Program-made: the position numbers and the translations under genes
Assembly: GCF_000276665.1 (NCBI RefSeq)
Contig: NW_004955425.1
Coordinates: 21,170,794 to 21,234,793, forward strand
Origin: Chinchilla lanigera
Taxonomy: Eukaryota; Chordata; Mammalia; Rodentia; Chinchillidae
Direction: 5' to 3'
Length of the DNA: 64,000 nt
Shown: in pieces, positions 33,063 through 46,090 of the stretch
Layout of the letters: each line of letters opens with the position of its first letter
How positions within the stretch are numbered: position 1 is the stretch's first letter
The notes under the pieces: model-generated
Database searches by the model: none
Seen by the model: the letters and a program-made list of their open reading frames with translations, nothing else
Told to the model about the DNA's origin: nothing

Positions 33063-33800
33063 AAGAATAAAGGGTTCTCTATGACCCAGCAATCCCCCTG
33101 CTAGGTATCTTCCCTAAAGAGCTGAAGACATCATGCTACAGCAATACATGCATACCAGTGTTTATAGCAGGATAACTCATAATAACTAAATCCTGGAAGC
33201 AGCCTGTATACCCATCAACAGAAGATTGGACAAAGAAAATGTGCTATCTATATATAATAGAATGCTACTCTGCTATAAAGGATGACAAATTTAAGACATT
33301 TGTAAGAAAATGGATGCACCTGGAAAATATGATGTTGAGTGAAATAAGCCAAACACACAAGTTTAAATACCATATGGTATCTCTCATTTGAGTGAGGCAA
33401 AGTACAAACAAAGAGAATGATGAAGGATGGATAGAAGCAGACCAGGGGATGGATCTTTTGCAATAGGAAAATGGTCCAAGAGATAAAAGACAAGGGGTGA
33501 GGAGGAGGGGAAAGGAAATAAGCGGAATAAAGATGTGCCGTGTACAGGAGCCCAATGACCTCAGTTAATGTAAACATGACAGGCCACAGTGTGATCCAAG
33601 GTTAATACGTCAGCACAGTGAAGAGTGGGACAGAGGAACTGGAGGAGGAAGGGGCTGGGGGAGGGGGTTTTTAAAAGGGAAAAAAAGCTGTATTTTGTTT
33701 GTGTATCCACTCCCCCCGAGATGACTGTAAACTGCATGTACTGTAAACATGTACTAATAGAATTTTTTAAATCTGGGGAAAAATTGTTTAAAAGAATAAA
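33063..33800 (+). mobile_element. Older L1 3'-end fragment (host of L1 number 1)
   Basis: Starts with the duplicated site, then L1 ORF2 3' sequence (TATGACCCAGCAATCCCCC, ATGTTGAGTGAAATAAGCCA) and a 3' UTR with a GGAGGAAGGGGCTGGGG purine run. It ends with an A-rich/AATAAA tail near 33800. L1 number 1 landed at its left boundary. Confidence 0.85.
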
Positions 33801-36380
33801 GGTTTTCAAAATTCACTTTTCAAGTGCTATTACATGTTGGCCCATGAAGTACACTTGAATGTCAGAGTTGAGAATGTGGAAAAAAGTAGACATAAGGAAA
33901 TTTTATTTTTAAAGTCTTTTTTTTTCAACTTTAAGGAAACATCTAAAAACCCACTAGGTTTAACATTTTATGTGTGCTTATGACCTGTCAAAACTGCCAA
34001 AAATTTACTGTGAGCAAGAAGAAAATGATGCTGCCTGTTTGTCATCTCTCAGAGTGTCCAACTTTTGAAGGCCATTTTTCAACCAAAAAGAACTTTCCTT
34101 CATCAGTGGACATATGTCAAAGAAGAGAAACACTGTAAATAGAATCCAGGCTATGTGATGTTCATTCAACAACTAGGTACTAATGCCAGTGCATCATCAC
34201 TTTTTTCCGTTTTATTTTCAACATTTTGAATGTTCCTAAGAGGCTTTCATGAAATTGGATCTAGTACATTAGTCAGAATTTTAGTATATTTTCAGGATCA
34301 GTACCATCTTCTACTTTCCTATTAATTTTGTACAACAGATCTCCTGGGTCTCATCTGTGCTCCTCCTTCTGAATGTTTAGTCAATTTAATACACACAGTG
34401 GAAAAATGGAAGACTTCTGAGCAGAGTCATTTTACAGATTAGGTGTTGTTTCACAACAGGCCATGCCATTCATCACAGTTACAAGCAAGAAATGCAGTGC
34501 TCTGTAGTGTTTGACTGGAGCTTTTCTTAAGGACTCATTTTCTCAGACCTAAAAACACCACTAACTTTTTAGAAGATGATTTGTGGCATCCCTCTGAAGT
34601 TTAAGTCCTGCAATAGCTAACGATGTTTGCTGAATGCTTTCTGTTTGAAACTGCTTTGTTGAGTGATTACTGAGGATGAAAAGAAAGCACAATATGAAGG
34701 TGTTTATGACCAAAGCCATCTGGTTTGGGCCCAAGACGGAAGTCCAGGTCCAAGCAAATGCCCAGACTGAAGGTGAGCACAACCTTTCCTTCCTCACCAG
34801 GTGAATGCTGGGGGAGGGCACAGATCTGATCAATCCCAGGTCACAAACACAGGATTGAGAATAACTTTCTTCTTTTTCTATATCATCTTAATTTCTAACG
34901 CCAAGCTCTTTTCTGTCTAGCAGAAAGAACAACAAGGAAATGAGAAAGGCTGAACCTCGTCTTCCCTGGGCTTCCCACCATATGGTTACTGAAGCCCTGG
35001 GTGGGGCCTGACTGGTCCCCACCTTGCTATCTCCAACATGCGTCTCAGACACAGCCTGGCCCTTGCCTCGCTGGCCTCCCACGTGGGCCCTGCACTCCCT
35101 GTGTGGTGGCCCCCCACCCTGAGCATCTCTGCAAGGCCATCTATGTGTCGTGCTGTTGTCACCCTCCAAGGAGCAGGGCTTCCTCTCCAACTGAAGGCCC
35201 CTCTATGTCACCTCTGCCCTCACCTCCTGCTAGCCAAGCAGGATAGTTCTCTAGTGGAGAAAGTGTTTCTTTCTTTCCAGGCTTCCTCTGGATGTTTCTT
35301 TCTAAATCAGCTCTTCTCCTGAGGGCTTAGGCTTTTGTTTCCAAAGTGAGGAGGGAAGTCTTTGCTTTGTGCCTTGCCACAAACCTCTTGGAAAATGGGA
35401 GCGCAGAGTCAGCTGTGATCTGCTTACGTGGGGTGGGAGGGAGTGTGGGAGAGAGAGGACAAACAGGGACAAAATAACAATGGATAATTAGCTCAAAATA
35501 TTCTCTCATCTGCATACTGCATGTCATACTTCCTCCATTCCCCAGACATGGATACCCAGTGTCTGTAAGGAAATACGGCCTCACCCTCTCTAGCCACATT
35601 TCCTGATTTTTGTGGACCCAGACACTTGTGGGTTCACACACAGACATGGACACCAAATTACAGGGAAGGCCTGGAACCCAGGGGAAAAATAGCCCCTTGA
35701 CCAAGAAAGGGGCCCTGGGCAGGTCCACTTAGCCACAGGACCAAAAAAGAGCCACATAGCTGAGTGCAGAAGGCCACTATGTGAGCTTCTGATCCACTCC
35801 CTTCTGTGCTTATGTGTCCTGGGTTGGAGGACGAGGAGGAGCTGCAACCCAGGGGGCCCAAGTAAACTGGGAACTAGTTTGCATCTTTCCACCACCCGCT
35901 TCTGCCACACGCGTGCGGAAGGGCACACAAAAGGGCAGGGCACAGAAGGTAGAGTCCTTCCCTTCCAGCCAGAGAGAGGCCTGGGGTGAGTAGGGGCATC
36001 AAAGGCTCCTGAACAGCTAGAGGAAAGAAGGGAGATGGCCCAAGGTTGATTAGAGGTCACACGTGGTTTCCTACCACATTGAAGCTTTGGCAGGTCTGCA
36101 AAGACAAGGGAGTGCAGTCCATGATCTTTCAGGGACACAGGGAGGGACAAGAGAAGTGTGAGCAGTCGTGTGAGTTATGTGTGCTGCAACTTCCTGGGCC
36201 ATTCCATGGATGTTCCCAGGGACACAGAAGAAAGGGTAAAGGAAGAAGTCCTATCACCATGAAGGTGGGGAATGGGCTAGGGAGGTGCCTATTATTTTAG
36301 CAGAATTATGAACAGCTATTGAAGAATCTTAACGAGGATCTGTGGCTAGAAGGAGCAAGGGCAGTTACACATCTCCATGT
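33801..36380. other. Intergenic, no gene seen
   Basis: Single-copy-looking. GC content rises at 34960-36000, but CpG is not enriched and the overlapping open frames on both strands there (35327-36150) have no recognisable domain. Confidence 0.5.
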
Positions 36381-36600
36381 CCACACCTGTACCTCTACAC
36401 CACTATTTTAATCCATGTACTATAGTGGAATAAGATGAGACTTTGGCCCAGTTATACCTGACTTTCAATTCTAGATCTGCTAGTTTGATGTGATCTTGCT
36501 AAGCCTCTTTCTCTTACCCATAAATGAGCATAAAAGTTTTAAAAAGCAACTAGTACATTGCCTGCCACATAATAAGCACAAAGTAAATGAGGGATGCGTT
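36380..36600 (-). mobile_element. MIR-like SINE fragment
   Basis: CTGACTTTCAATTCTAGATC, GATCTTGCTAAGCCTCTTTC, CCATAAATGAGCATAAAAG and GCCACATAATAAGCACAAAG, in the order of a MIR family member. The strand is uncertain. Confidence 0.5.
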
Positions 36601-37379
36601 GTTCATATTATTATTACTAGCATTGCCTGATTCCTTGATTTTGCCATTGCAAGACCAGGGCAGGAACCTAGTGCTAAAAGACTTTCGGGGTTTTTGCTCT
36701 AAGAGCCTACACATTATACAAGATGAGAAGACAGACTACCATCTACTGTCCCATGGGTGGCTTCTCTCTGGGAAAGTGGTCACTTTTTTTTCACTCATTA
36801 AAGTCGCACACTCAGGTTGTCATGATTTCGTTGGGTATACTGAAACTGAGTCTGCAAGAACTATGGCATTTGCTGAGCTTAATCTATGAAAAGCTGCTGG
36901 GTTAGAAATAACTTCAAAAGATGACTTCCTTTGCCAACTCAAAGATTCAGCTCACAGTGGGCTTGGAACCACAGAAGCAGCTAATAGAAAGGGCTCCTTT
37001 TCAGAGAGACTCCCAGCAATCTTTCGCCTTCAAAACAGGGAAGTGGCCAATTCTACAGTATATTCTTTAGACTGCTTTTGGAACAAAGATACAAGGAAAG
37101 GTTCAGGGGAAAGAGAAGCCTCAATAATTTATCAAGGTGACATGGTTTCGTCAAATCAAAATCCCAGTGGGAACTGGATATTGTGAGACTTTCAAGCTTC
37201 TGGCTCCTCTTGCTCTACTGCATGTTTGTCAGAACTTGTGGACATTATAACCAAATTGGCATCCCCGAAACTCTGACCAACTAAAGAAATCAATGCATTT
37301 TGTGGCAAATTCATAAAAATAACCCCCTTGTAAAGTGTTTGGCCTATTCTTTCTACATTTTGACCACAAAAGAGAGGTA
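36601..37379. other. Intergenic gap
   Basis: No gene or clear repeat. Confidence 0.5.
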
Positions 37380-37560
37380 TGGAAAGATCCTGCCACCATC
37401 TAGGACCTACTCACAACAAAACTGTAACTCATGAGATGCTGGCAATGGAAAAGGCTCAGAGAGGACAACACATCATCCCGCCCTTGCCCAGAGGCTGACA
37501 GCTAATCTGTGGCAGGCTCAGACCTAGAACCTAGGGCTTCAATTCCCTACTTATCCCTTT
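37380..37560 (+). mobile_element. MIR SINE
   Basis: GGAAAAGGCTCAGAGAGGAC, TTGCCCAGAGGCTGACAGCT and GCTCAGACCTAGAACCTAGG correspond to the MIR 3' half. Confidence 0.6.
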
Positions 37561-38515
37561 CCACCATCCAGGCATGCCCTGCAGGTGGAAAGGGTATCTT
37601 CTCAAAAAGCACTATAAAGTCCTTAATAAAAAGGACCACTTAAACACTTGTTGCTAATTGTCTCTGAGGATTATGAATGAGGATAGCAATATGAATGAGG
37701 GTTGAATCTAAAGAGGACAAGAGGCCAACAAGAATACAAGCTGCCTCCTACTTCTGATCTGATTGTACTCCACAATTCATTTCTAAGTCATTTGTTTGGA
37801 CACCCCATTGTACTTAAGATAGAAGCAGTGATATAAATTGTGGTTAAAAGCCCAGGTCAATTTAGATAAGTCTGCAAAACATACCATTTTGCCTGAATTG
37901 CCTGAATATTTTTGGCATAGTCCCAAATGCAACAAGCCACCATTTAAAATTATTTCATTTATAGAAAAACAAGTTCCAGACTCCAACTCAGAAGCAGTGA
38001 TATAGCCCCCTTTTCTTCAAGTGGTTAACAGTTTCCCTGCTGTTGCCTGGAGGCCAGGGTCTTGGGGACAAGGGAACAAGCAGGAAGTCCTACCTCAGGC
38101 TCTGGAAACTTGCTATCATTGAAGACCAGCCCTTAGTGCTGGTCTAAAGTGAAACAAGATATTTAGGTCTAGTGCATAAAGTTCTACGCAAAGCAAATAT
38201 ATTCAATTTAAAGAACCACTCTTTATTCTGTAGTTGACTTTTCTTGCTTTTTGGTGTTGACTTGTCTTTTTGGTAATGACTGTAGTCAGTGGTACTTGTT
38301 TTCCCACTATTATTTCCAGGCAAATAACGTAATGCTAATCCTATGTTGTTTGTCCCCAAAACTGTGTTCCAAAATTTGGAGAAGTACAATTCTGAGGGCT
38401 TCCTCATTTCTCTGCTGAGTAGAGGAAGACTTCTTGCTCTAGCATCATTCTCCAGGGCCTTGGAAAGGAACCAAAGGAGAAGTGAGGTGCTAGATGAGAA
38501 CTGGGGTCCTTAGTT
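37561..38515. other. Intergenic gap
   Basis: AT-rich, no gene recognised. Confidence 0.5.
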
Positions 38516-38839
38516 GCTTTAGTCAGTTCAAGTTGCTATAACAGAATACTATAGTTTGGGTGGCTTAAAAAAACAGACATGTATTTCTCTCAGTTTTGGA
38601 GGTTGGAAAGACAAAGATCAGCTGGCAGATCCAGGGTCTGTCACCCTGCAGTAGAGCCCTTCTCACTATAAAATCATAACTCATTGGATGTGGCAATGGA
38701 AAAAGCTCAGAGATGACAGCACAGGGTCTGGCTAGAACCCTGCTTTCTGTTTTATAGACATGGTCTCTGCATGGTGTCTTCCTATGGTGGGAGTCAAGGA
38801 GATCTATTCAGGCTGAACCCTCATGTCCTACTCATTTCC
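38516..38839 (-). mobile_element. MLT1-type LTR, first part (antisense)
   Basis: TTTAGTCAGTTCAAGTTGCT, GTTTGGGTGGCTTAAAAAAA and CTCAGTTTTGGAGGTTGGAA are the reversed 3' half of an MLT1 LTR. The element continues at 39201 after a later LTR insertion. Confidence 0.7.
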
Positions 38840-39200
38840 TGCTAGTTTGGATCTGGAATATTCCCTATGCATTAAACACTTGGTCCCCAGCTCAGAGTAC
38901 TATTGGGAAGTGGTGGAACTTTTAAGAGCAGAGCCTTATAGAAGGAAGCTAGGTCAGTGGGGGCCTGGAGGGGAACATAGGACCCCTAGACCTTCCTCTT
39001 CCTATTTCTTTCATTACTGGCCAGGAGGTGAGTGGACATTCTACATCCCATGCTCCTGCCATGAGATACTGACAAGACCAAAAGTGACATGGCCAGGGGA
39101 TCATGGAATGAAACTTCCAAAACTGTCAGATAAACCTTTCTTTTCTTTATAATCTGATTGTCTCCAATATTTTGTTACAGTTACAGAAACCTGACAAACA
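38840..39200 (+). mobile_element. MaLR solo LTR nested in the MLT1 LTR
   Basis: TGCTAGTTTGGATCTGGAAT at the start and CTGACAAACA at the end, 361 bp, with near-identical 7-bp flanks CATTTCC (38833-38839) and CATCTCC (39201-39207). The internal GATAAACCTTTCTTTTC and ATATTTTGTTACAG blocks are MaLR 3' hallmarks. Confidence 0.8.
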
Positions 39201-39310
39201 CATCTCCCAGAGGTCTCATTTCCTAATACTATCACACTGGGGGATTAAGAGTTCAACTTATAAACACGGGGAAGGGGAGCAGAAACATTTAGTCTATAAT
39301 GCTAGCTTTT
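39201..39310 (-). mobile_element. MLT1-type LTR, second part (antisense)
   Basis: TCTCATTTCCTAATACTATC, ACACTGGGGGATTAAGAG and TTCAACTTATAAACA complete the reversed MLT1 5' end interrupted at 38840. Confidence 0.65.
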
Positions 39311-39610
39311 TACCACTGAGTACACGGAAGCTCAGTGGCTCATGATTAAATGTCCTAAAGAAGGGACTGATTTGGATCATATATTTTTCTAGTGAAGTAA
39401 AAGTCAAGTTCAGGGCAAGCCAGTAAACTTTAATTGGGACTAATTAGAAGTATATGATATTTCTGGTAGGGACTAATAATTTAGTCAGGAGAGAGGTATG
39501 TGGCACAGGGAGGGTTTGACTAAGCAAATCAAAACTAACACTACAAGAAAATATTTCATCTACCTAGTAATATGATCTTTAAAAAAATGTTCAAATACCA
39601 ATTTGCATTG

Positions 39611-39625
39611 AAATACAAATTTTTG
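39611..39625 (+). repeat. Left target-site duplication of L1 number 2
   Basis: AAATACAAATTTTTG, identical to 46469-46483. Confidence 0.88.
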
Positions 39626-41290
39626 GCAGGCCCCACATGTCCTGTGCCCAGTGGAATACGCCCAGCGCACCCCATGTCCCGTGCCTTGGTGGAGCATGCC
39701 AGTGCAGGGGGACACTGTTTCCTGAGAAACACCAAAGAACCAGCAGTTGATGAGTGAGGTGAAGGGTTTGGGGCAAATCCTAGCAGAAGAACAGTCCCAG
39801 GTTTCTTCACTGCCAAAGTTCCAGAGTGGAAGGAAGGAAGAGCCATCCAGTCACAGTGAACTGCCATCAGCTGGAAAACAGACCAGGGAGAGTTCTGCTG
39901 TGAGGTAAGAGCTGGGACCATCCAGAGTGTGCTTCATTGGTTGCCTTGGCTCAACAGTGCAAGCAGGCAAGCAGATTTGGCCTGTGGCAGGACAACCACT
40001 AAAAGGAGCTAGTGGTGTGAAACAGAGGAACCTGTGCAATGTCCAGAAAAGGTCAACTGTACATGGGTCTGGGAGCAACTATGGGTCAGTTGTCCTCTCC
40101 CTATCAGAGGGCATCACAGCAACTGGGAGAATACTGTACAATGAAATGCAGGAAGAAGAAATGGACACCCAAAACATTGTCAGCTGAAGATCAGTCCCAG
40201 CCCCCACACAGAGAGGCCAAGATCAACATCATACCCAGCACAAATCCCACTGCAAACTTGGTGGGGTTACACAGCACATTTCTGGGATCCAACTTGACCA
40301 GTACCACAGAACTGAGAATACGGGAGGAATTTTACTGCTTTTCTTTTTCTTTGTTTGTTTGAATGGTTTTCCTTTTTCAATCTGGTTGAGGTGTTATTTT
40401 GTTTTGTTTTGTTTGTTTGTTTTGCTATTTAGGTTTCTTACCTTGATTTTTGTTTTGTTCTATTCATCTTCTTTCTCTCTTCCTTCAATTATCTTTTTTG
40501 ATTTCATGATACTCTCATGTAAGTGAACATAGTCTTTTTTATTTCTGGTTTGCTTCAATATTCTTTTGCTTTCTCTTTCATCCTTTCTCACCTGCATACC
40601 CCTCCAGTTTCTGAAATATTGGGCAATTATCCTCTGCCTTACAGCCTTGCTTCTATTATATTTTTCCTCATTTGTCACTCTGTTTGGTCCTCTGCTCCTC
40701 TTAAATAACCCCCAATCAGGATAAAATTAATCTACCAATGGGAAACTCATTGCATACAAGTTCCTGGTTTATGTTGGAGTTTGTTATATAACTGCAGAAC
40801 TTGCTCCTATAGTTTAAGGTACCAAATTAATAGTTACCACAGTTTGTCAGTTGCTATACTATCCTGTATGCTATTGTTATAGCTAATTATACTACTTTAG
40901 CCAGGATGTCATATATGTTATAATTTTCTCCATTGTATGAAAATACTATGATTATCTGGGGTAATAACCATCACCATAGGATGGTGGTGTACCAAAGGAA
41001 GGGGTACTGAACCAAATAGCAACTTCTCATCCTTAATAAATTGGGAAGGCAAGATCTTGGGATAGGCACAAAGACCAAGAACCACCTACACCTAGAGAGC
41101 ATCTTTGACGCGTAGACATTACCTAGAAAAGCCTTAATAGTAGCAATAAAGCTATCTACCAGAACAAGTCTACAAGCACCAACTTACAAAGAAACAAAAT
41201 ACAAATAGAAAATAAAAAATACAACAGAAACAAAATACAACACCAGACCTCCAGCCTACCCCAGACCTCCAGTCTACTCAAGACAACTCC
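39626..41290 (+). promoter_or_regulatory. 5' UTR / promoter region of L1 number 2
   Basis: Begins GCAGGCCCCACATGTCC and contains two imperfect ~38-bp units (39629-39666, 39669-39708; shared CCCCA..TGTCC.GTGCC and GCCAG.GCA). It is followed by a T-rich segment (40350-40700) and a tether (GATTATCTGGGGTAATAAC, GCGTAGACATTACC) that is alignable with the reverse strand of 56160-56480. It lacks the ~175-bp monomers of 56764-57360. Confidence 0.7.
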
Positions 41291-42235
41291 TGAGCACAAT
41301 GAAATAGAAGAAATTGGAAGTCACACACTAGAACTTTCTACAATGATAGCAGCAGAAGTAAAAAAATAAATAGAGGTGGCTATAGAAAAAATAATTTCTT
41401 AGGTAAAAAAAGAAATGATCAAAATGGAAGACATGCCCAACAAACCTAGAGTAGACACAGATTAAAAGAAAAATAGAGAAGCTTAGGAAAATGATGAAAA
41501 CCATGAATTCCCAACATAGGAAAGAAATGGAAGCTGAAACAGAGCCAAAAATGTATCAAGGAAATTAAAAATTCCATTAAAATTGTATGTAACAGATTAA
41601 ATGAAGGCAAAGATAGAATATCAGATCTAAAAGACAGGATTGTAATTAACAACCATGAAAAGAAAGACATCTTAAAAATAGCAAGTGAACATTAAATATC
41701 AATCCAATAGCTACAGGATGAAGCAAAGAAGAAAAACATAAGGTTGATTAGAGTCAATGAAAGAGCCAGAGACAGTACAAATGCCATAAAAAACCTCTTC
41801 ACAGAAATAATGGCGGAAAACTTCCCAAACAAGGATAAAGAATTTAACATACAAATAAGTGAGGCATATCAAAATCCAAATAGCCATGACCAAAATAACT
41901 CTACACTATGGCATATAATAATCAAGATTCCAGGGGCCGGGGATTTAGCTCAGTGGCAAAAGCACCTGCCTGGCAAGCTCAAGGTCATGAGTTCGATTCC
42001 TGGGACCGGAAGAAAAACAAAAGCAAAAACAAAACAAAACAAAAAAATAAACAAAGATTCCAGAAATTCAGCACAAAAAACAGAATATTAAAAACAATTA
42101 GAGAAAAAAAAAAACAAAAAACAAATCACCTATAAAGAAAACCCATTAAAATCACACCAGACTTCTCAATACCAACCCTCAAGTCAAGGAGAACTTGGAG
42201 ATAAGTATTTCAAGTCCTAAAAGAAAACAACCTCT
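41290..42235 (+). pseudogene. L1 ORF1 remnant of L1 number 2
   Basis: Lysine- and glutamate-rich coiled-coil-type translation (for example around 41744-41930, RVNERARDSTNAIKNLFTE) typical of the RNA-binding L1 ORF1p. It is broken by stops and by the ID SINE at 41934-42053. Confidence 0.65.
41934..42053 (+). mobile_element. ID SINE inserted in ORF1 of L1 number 2
   Basis: A box (TTAGCTCAGTGGC) and B box (GAGTTCGATTCCT), ACCGG end and a long (AAAAC)n-like A-rich tail. The flanks AAGATTCCAG at 41924-41933 and 42054-42063 are the target-site duplication. Confidence 0.93.
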
Positions 42236-42479
42236 AACTCAGACTGATGTACCCTGCAAAACTATCTTTTAAAACCAGTGGAGAAATAAGATACTTCCAT
42301 GACAAAGAACAACTGAAGAAATGCATGACCATCAAACCAGAACCCCACAATGTTCTGAAGGACATTCTAGAAAGGGATAGGAAAGACCACAGTTCCAAGG
42401 ACATGAATAGATAGAAGCCATCAGACAAGGAAAGCAGTTAAATAGAGGAGAAAGACAGGGCAACAATAACAGGAAAATA

Positions 42480-45400
42480 ATATGAGAAGGATAAGCCAAT
42501 ACATAGCTATAACCATCATGAGTAAATGGCCTCAATTCACCAAACAAATAAAACAGACTGGCAGAATGGATCAAGAAACAAGATCCAACAATATGCTGCA
42601 TACAAGAAACACATTTAACTAAAAAAGAAATTCATAGACTGAAAATCATCTATACTCCGTGAGACAGGAACCCATAAAAAAGCAGGGGTAGCTATTCTAT
42701 TTTGCATACAATGTGAATTTAAAGCCAAGAGTGTCAAAAGTGACAAAAGCCACACATACTTGTTAAGGGGAAACTTCAAAAAGAAATAATAACAATCATA
42801 AATATATATGCACCAAATACCAGTGCACCCAACTACATAAAACAAATATTAATGAACATGAAAAATCATATAAGCACTAACACAATTGTAATGGGGGAAC
42901 CTTAATACCCACTGTCACAGATAGACAGATCAACTAGACCAACTAAAACTCAACAAAGAAATATCAGAACTAAACCAAATCTGTGAACAAATAGACTTAG
43001 TAGATGTCTACAGAGTTTTCCACCCCACAACATCAGAATACACTTTATTTTCAGCTGCACATGTGATGTTCTCCAAATTAGACCATATAATAGCTCATAG
43101 AACATGTTTAAATAAATGCAAAGGAATTAAAAATAGTACATGCATATTATCTGACCATAGGGCAAAGAAATTGGAGATCAAAGGCAAAAGAAACCACAAA
43201 AACTACATAAACACCTGGAAATGAAATAACACCTTCCTGAACAATCAGTTAGTCATAGATGAAATTAAAGAAGAAATTAAACAGTATCTACACTAAATGA
43301 TAATGCTGATACAACATGCCACAATTTAGGACTGCAATGAAAGCAGTCCTAAGAGAGAAATTTATAGCGATAAACTCATCAGAAAAACAGAACAAGCTCA
43401 AATAAACAGCTTAATGTTCAACTTCTAGAAACTTCTAGAAAAAGAACAAATCAAACCCAAAGTTCATACAAGGGAGGAAATTATAAAGATAAAAGCAGAA
43501 ACTAATGCAATTGAGACTAAGAAAACAATACAAAGAATCAATGAATCAAAGAGTTGGTTCTTTGAAAGATTAAATAGAATTGATTAACCTTTAGCCAACC
43601 TTATCAAAAAGAAGGAAAATAATGACTCAAATTCATACAATTAGGAAAGAAATGGATGAAATAACAATGCAGAATATCATCAATGTCTACTTTGAGACAC
43701 TGTACTCTGATAAGATGGAAAGCACAGAAGAAATGGACAGATTCCTAGAAAACTGAACGACAAAGATACAAAAATTCTGAATAACCCAATGAAGTCAATG
43801 GGAAATCAATGAAACTGAAAATGTAATTAAAAATTTACCAACAAAGAAAAGCCCAGGTCAAGGTGGATTCACTGCTACATTCTACAAGAAATTTAGAGGA
43901 GATCTTATGCCACTACTAATGAAACTTTTTAGTGAAATTGAAAGGGAAGCAATACTCTCAACTCATTCCTGGAATCAAGTATTATCCTGATATCAAAACC
44001 AGAGAAGGACCCAACCAAAAATGAAACCTATAGGCAAATCTCCCTAATGAACATAGATGCAAAAATCCTCAATAAGATACTGGCAAACAGAATGAAGCAA
44101 ATGGTCAAGAACATTATTCACCATGATCCAGTAGGATTCATCCCAGGGATGCAGAGATGGTTCAACAGACATAAATCAATTACCGTACTACTCCATATTA
44201 ACAGAGCCAAAGACAAAAATCACATGATCATCCCAATAGAGTCAGAGAAAACGTTTGACAAAGTCCAACATTCATGATGAAAAAAAACCCTGCAGAAAAT
44301 TGGAATAGATGTTCTTTATCTCAATCTGATAAGAGCCATCTATGAAAAACCAACAGCCAACATCATACTAAGGGGTCAAAAACTGAAAGCTTTTACTCTA
44401 AAATCAGGACTAAGACAAAGATGTCCACTATCACCACTGCTATTTAATATAGTTCTGGAAATATTAGCCAGAACAATTAGACAAGAGAAAGAAATAAAAA
44501 GAATAAGGATAGGAAAGGAAGAAGTGAAGCTATCATTATTTGTGAATGGTGTGATACTCTACATAGAAGACCCAAAAAATTACACCAAGACTTCTAGATT
44601 TAATAACCAAATTCAGTAGTGTAGCTGGACACAAAATCAACAGTCAAAAATCAATAGCATTCCTGTACACAAACAACAAACACCCTAACAGAGAAATTAA
44701 AGAAACAACACCTTTCACAATAGCATCCAAAAAAAAGGAAATACTTAGGAATCAATCTAACAATGGAAGTAAAAGACCTATGCTTTGAAAATTACAGTAC
44801 TCTGCAAAAAAGAGATCAAAGAGGATTTCAGAAAATGGAACGATATCCCTTGCTCATGGGTACACACAGTGAAAATGGCCATACTCCTAAAACTGTTATA
44901 TAAATTTAATGCAATCATGATCAAAATACCATTAGCATACCTGTAGAACTAGAAAAAACAATCCTAAAATTCATTTGAAACTAGAAGAGACCTAGAATAG
45001 CAAAAACAATCCTGGGCAACGAAGGCAAGGCATCATAATCCCTGACTTGAAATTATACTATAAAGCTATTATGATAAAAAACCATAGTATTGCCCAAAAA
45101 ACAGATCTGAGGATCACTGGAACAGATTAGAAGATCCAGAAACAACTCCAAACACATTTGGCCACCTTATCTTTGACAGAGGGGCCAAACATGTTCACTG
45201 GAAGAAAGATAGCCCTTTAATAAATGCTGCTGGAAAAACTGACTTTCTACATGCTGAAGACTAAAACTGGACCCATATTTCTCACATGAACCAAACTAAA
45301 ATTGAAATGGATCAAAGATCTTAGTATTAAAACAGAAACAGTAAATTTACTGTGAGAAAGAATAGACAGAACTCTTGAAGACATAGGTGTAGGCAAAGAT

Positions 45401-46090
45401 TTCATGAACAAAACCCCAATCACATGGAAAATAATACAAGGAATCAATATCCTATTAAAAAGATTTTGCATAGCAAAAGAAATCACCAATAGAGTGAAAA
45501 GGCAACCCACAGACTGGGAAAAAAATTTAGCCAGTTATCTCTTAGACAAAGTACTAATATCTAAAACATATAAAGAATTGAAAAACATCAGACCCCCCAC
45601 ATTTAAAGACCTAATGCAAAAATGGGCATCTGAGATGCATACTCTTCTGAGTGGAAGAAATACAAACAGTAAATAAATATATGAAAAAATATTCAACATT
45701 ACTGGTCATTTAAGAGATGCAAAATTAAATAACACTGAGATTCCATCCCACTTCAGAAAGAATGGTTATTATCAAGAAGTCAACTAATAACAAATGCTGG
45801 AGAGGTTTTAGGGAAAAGAGGAACCCTTTACTGCTGGTAAAAGTGTAGACTGGTGCAACCACTGTGGAAAGCAGTGTGGCGAGTCCTCAAAAAACTAGGA
45901 TCAGAGGTCCCATTTGACCCAGTTTTTCCCCTTGTGGTTATCTTAAGTCAAAACATCATATCACAGTGACATATGAACATCCATGTTTATAGCAGCACAA
46001 TTTGTAATAGCTAAATCTTGGAAACAACCCAAATGCCCATCAACTGAGGAATGGATAAAAAAGATGTGGGTTTTTCTTATACAATGGAAT
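42480..46090 (+). pseudogene. L1 ORF2 remnant of L1 number 2
   Basis: Endonuclease-region sequence from ~42500 (ACAATATGCTGCATACAAG), EN C-terminal block near 43000 (VDVYRVFHP-type), reverse transcriptase from ~43.8 kb (open at 44047-44277) and a C-terminal segment open at 45404-45676. The catalytic FADD box is destroyed (reads FVNGV near 44540). Many stops and frameshifts. Confidence 0.87.

Noticed and set aside
35327..36150. Overlapping 133- and 186-residue - strand open frames in a GC-richer region
   Set aside because: No start context, splice or domain recognised, and both strands are equally open. I cannot support a gene.
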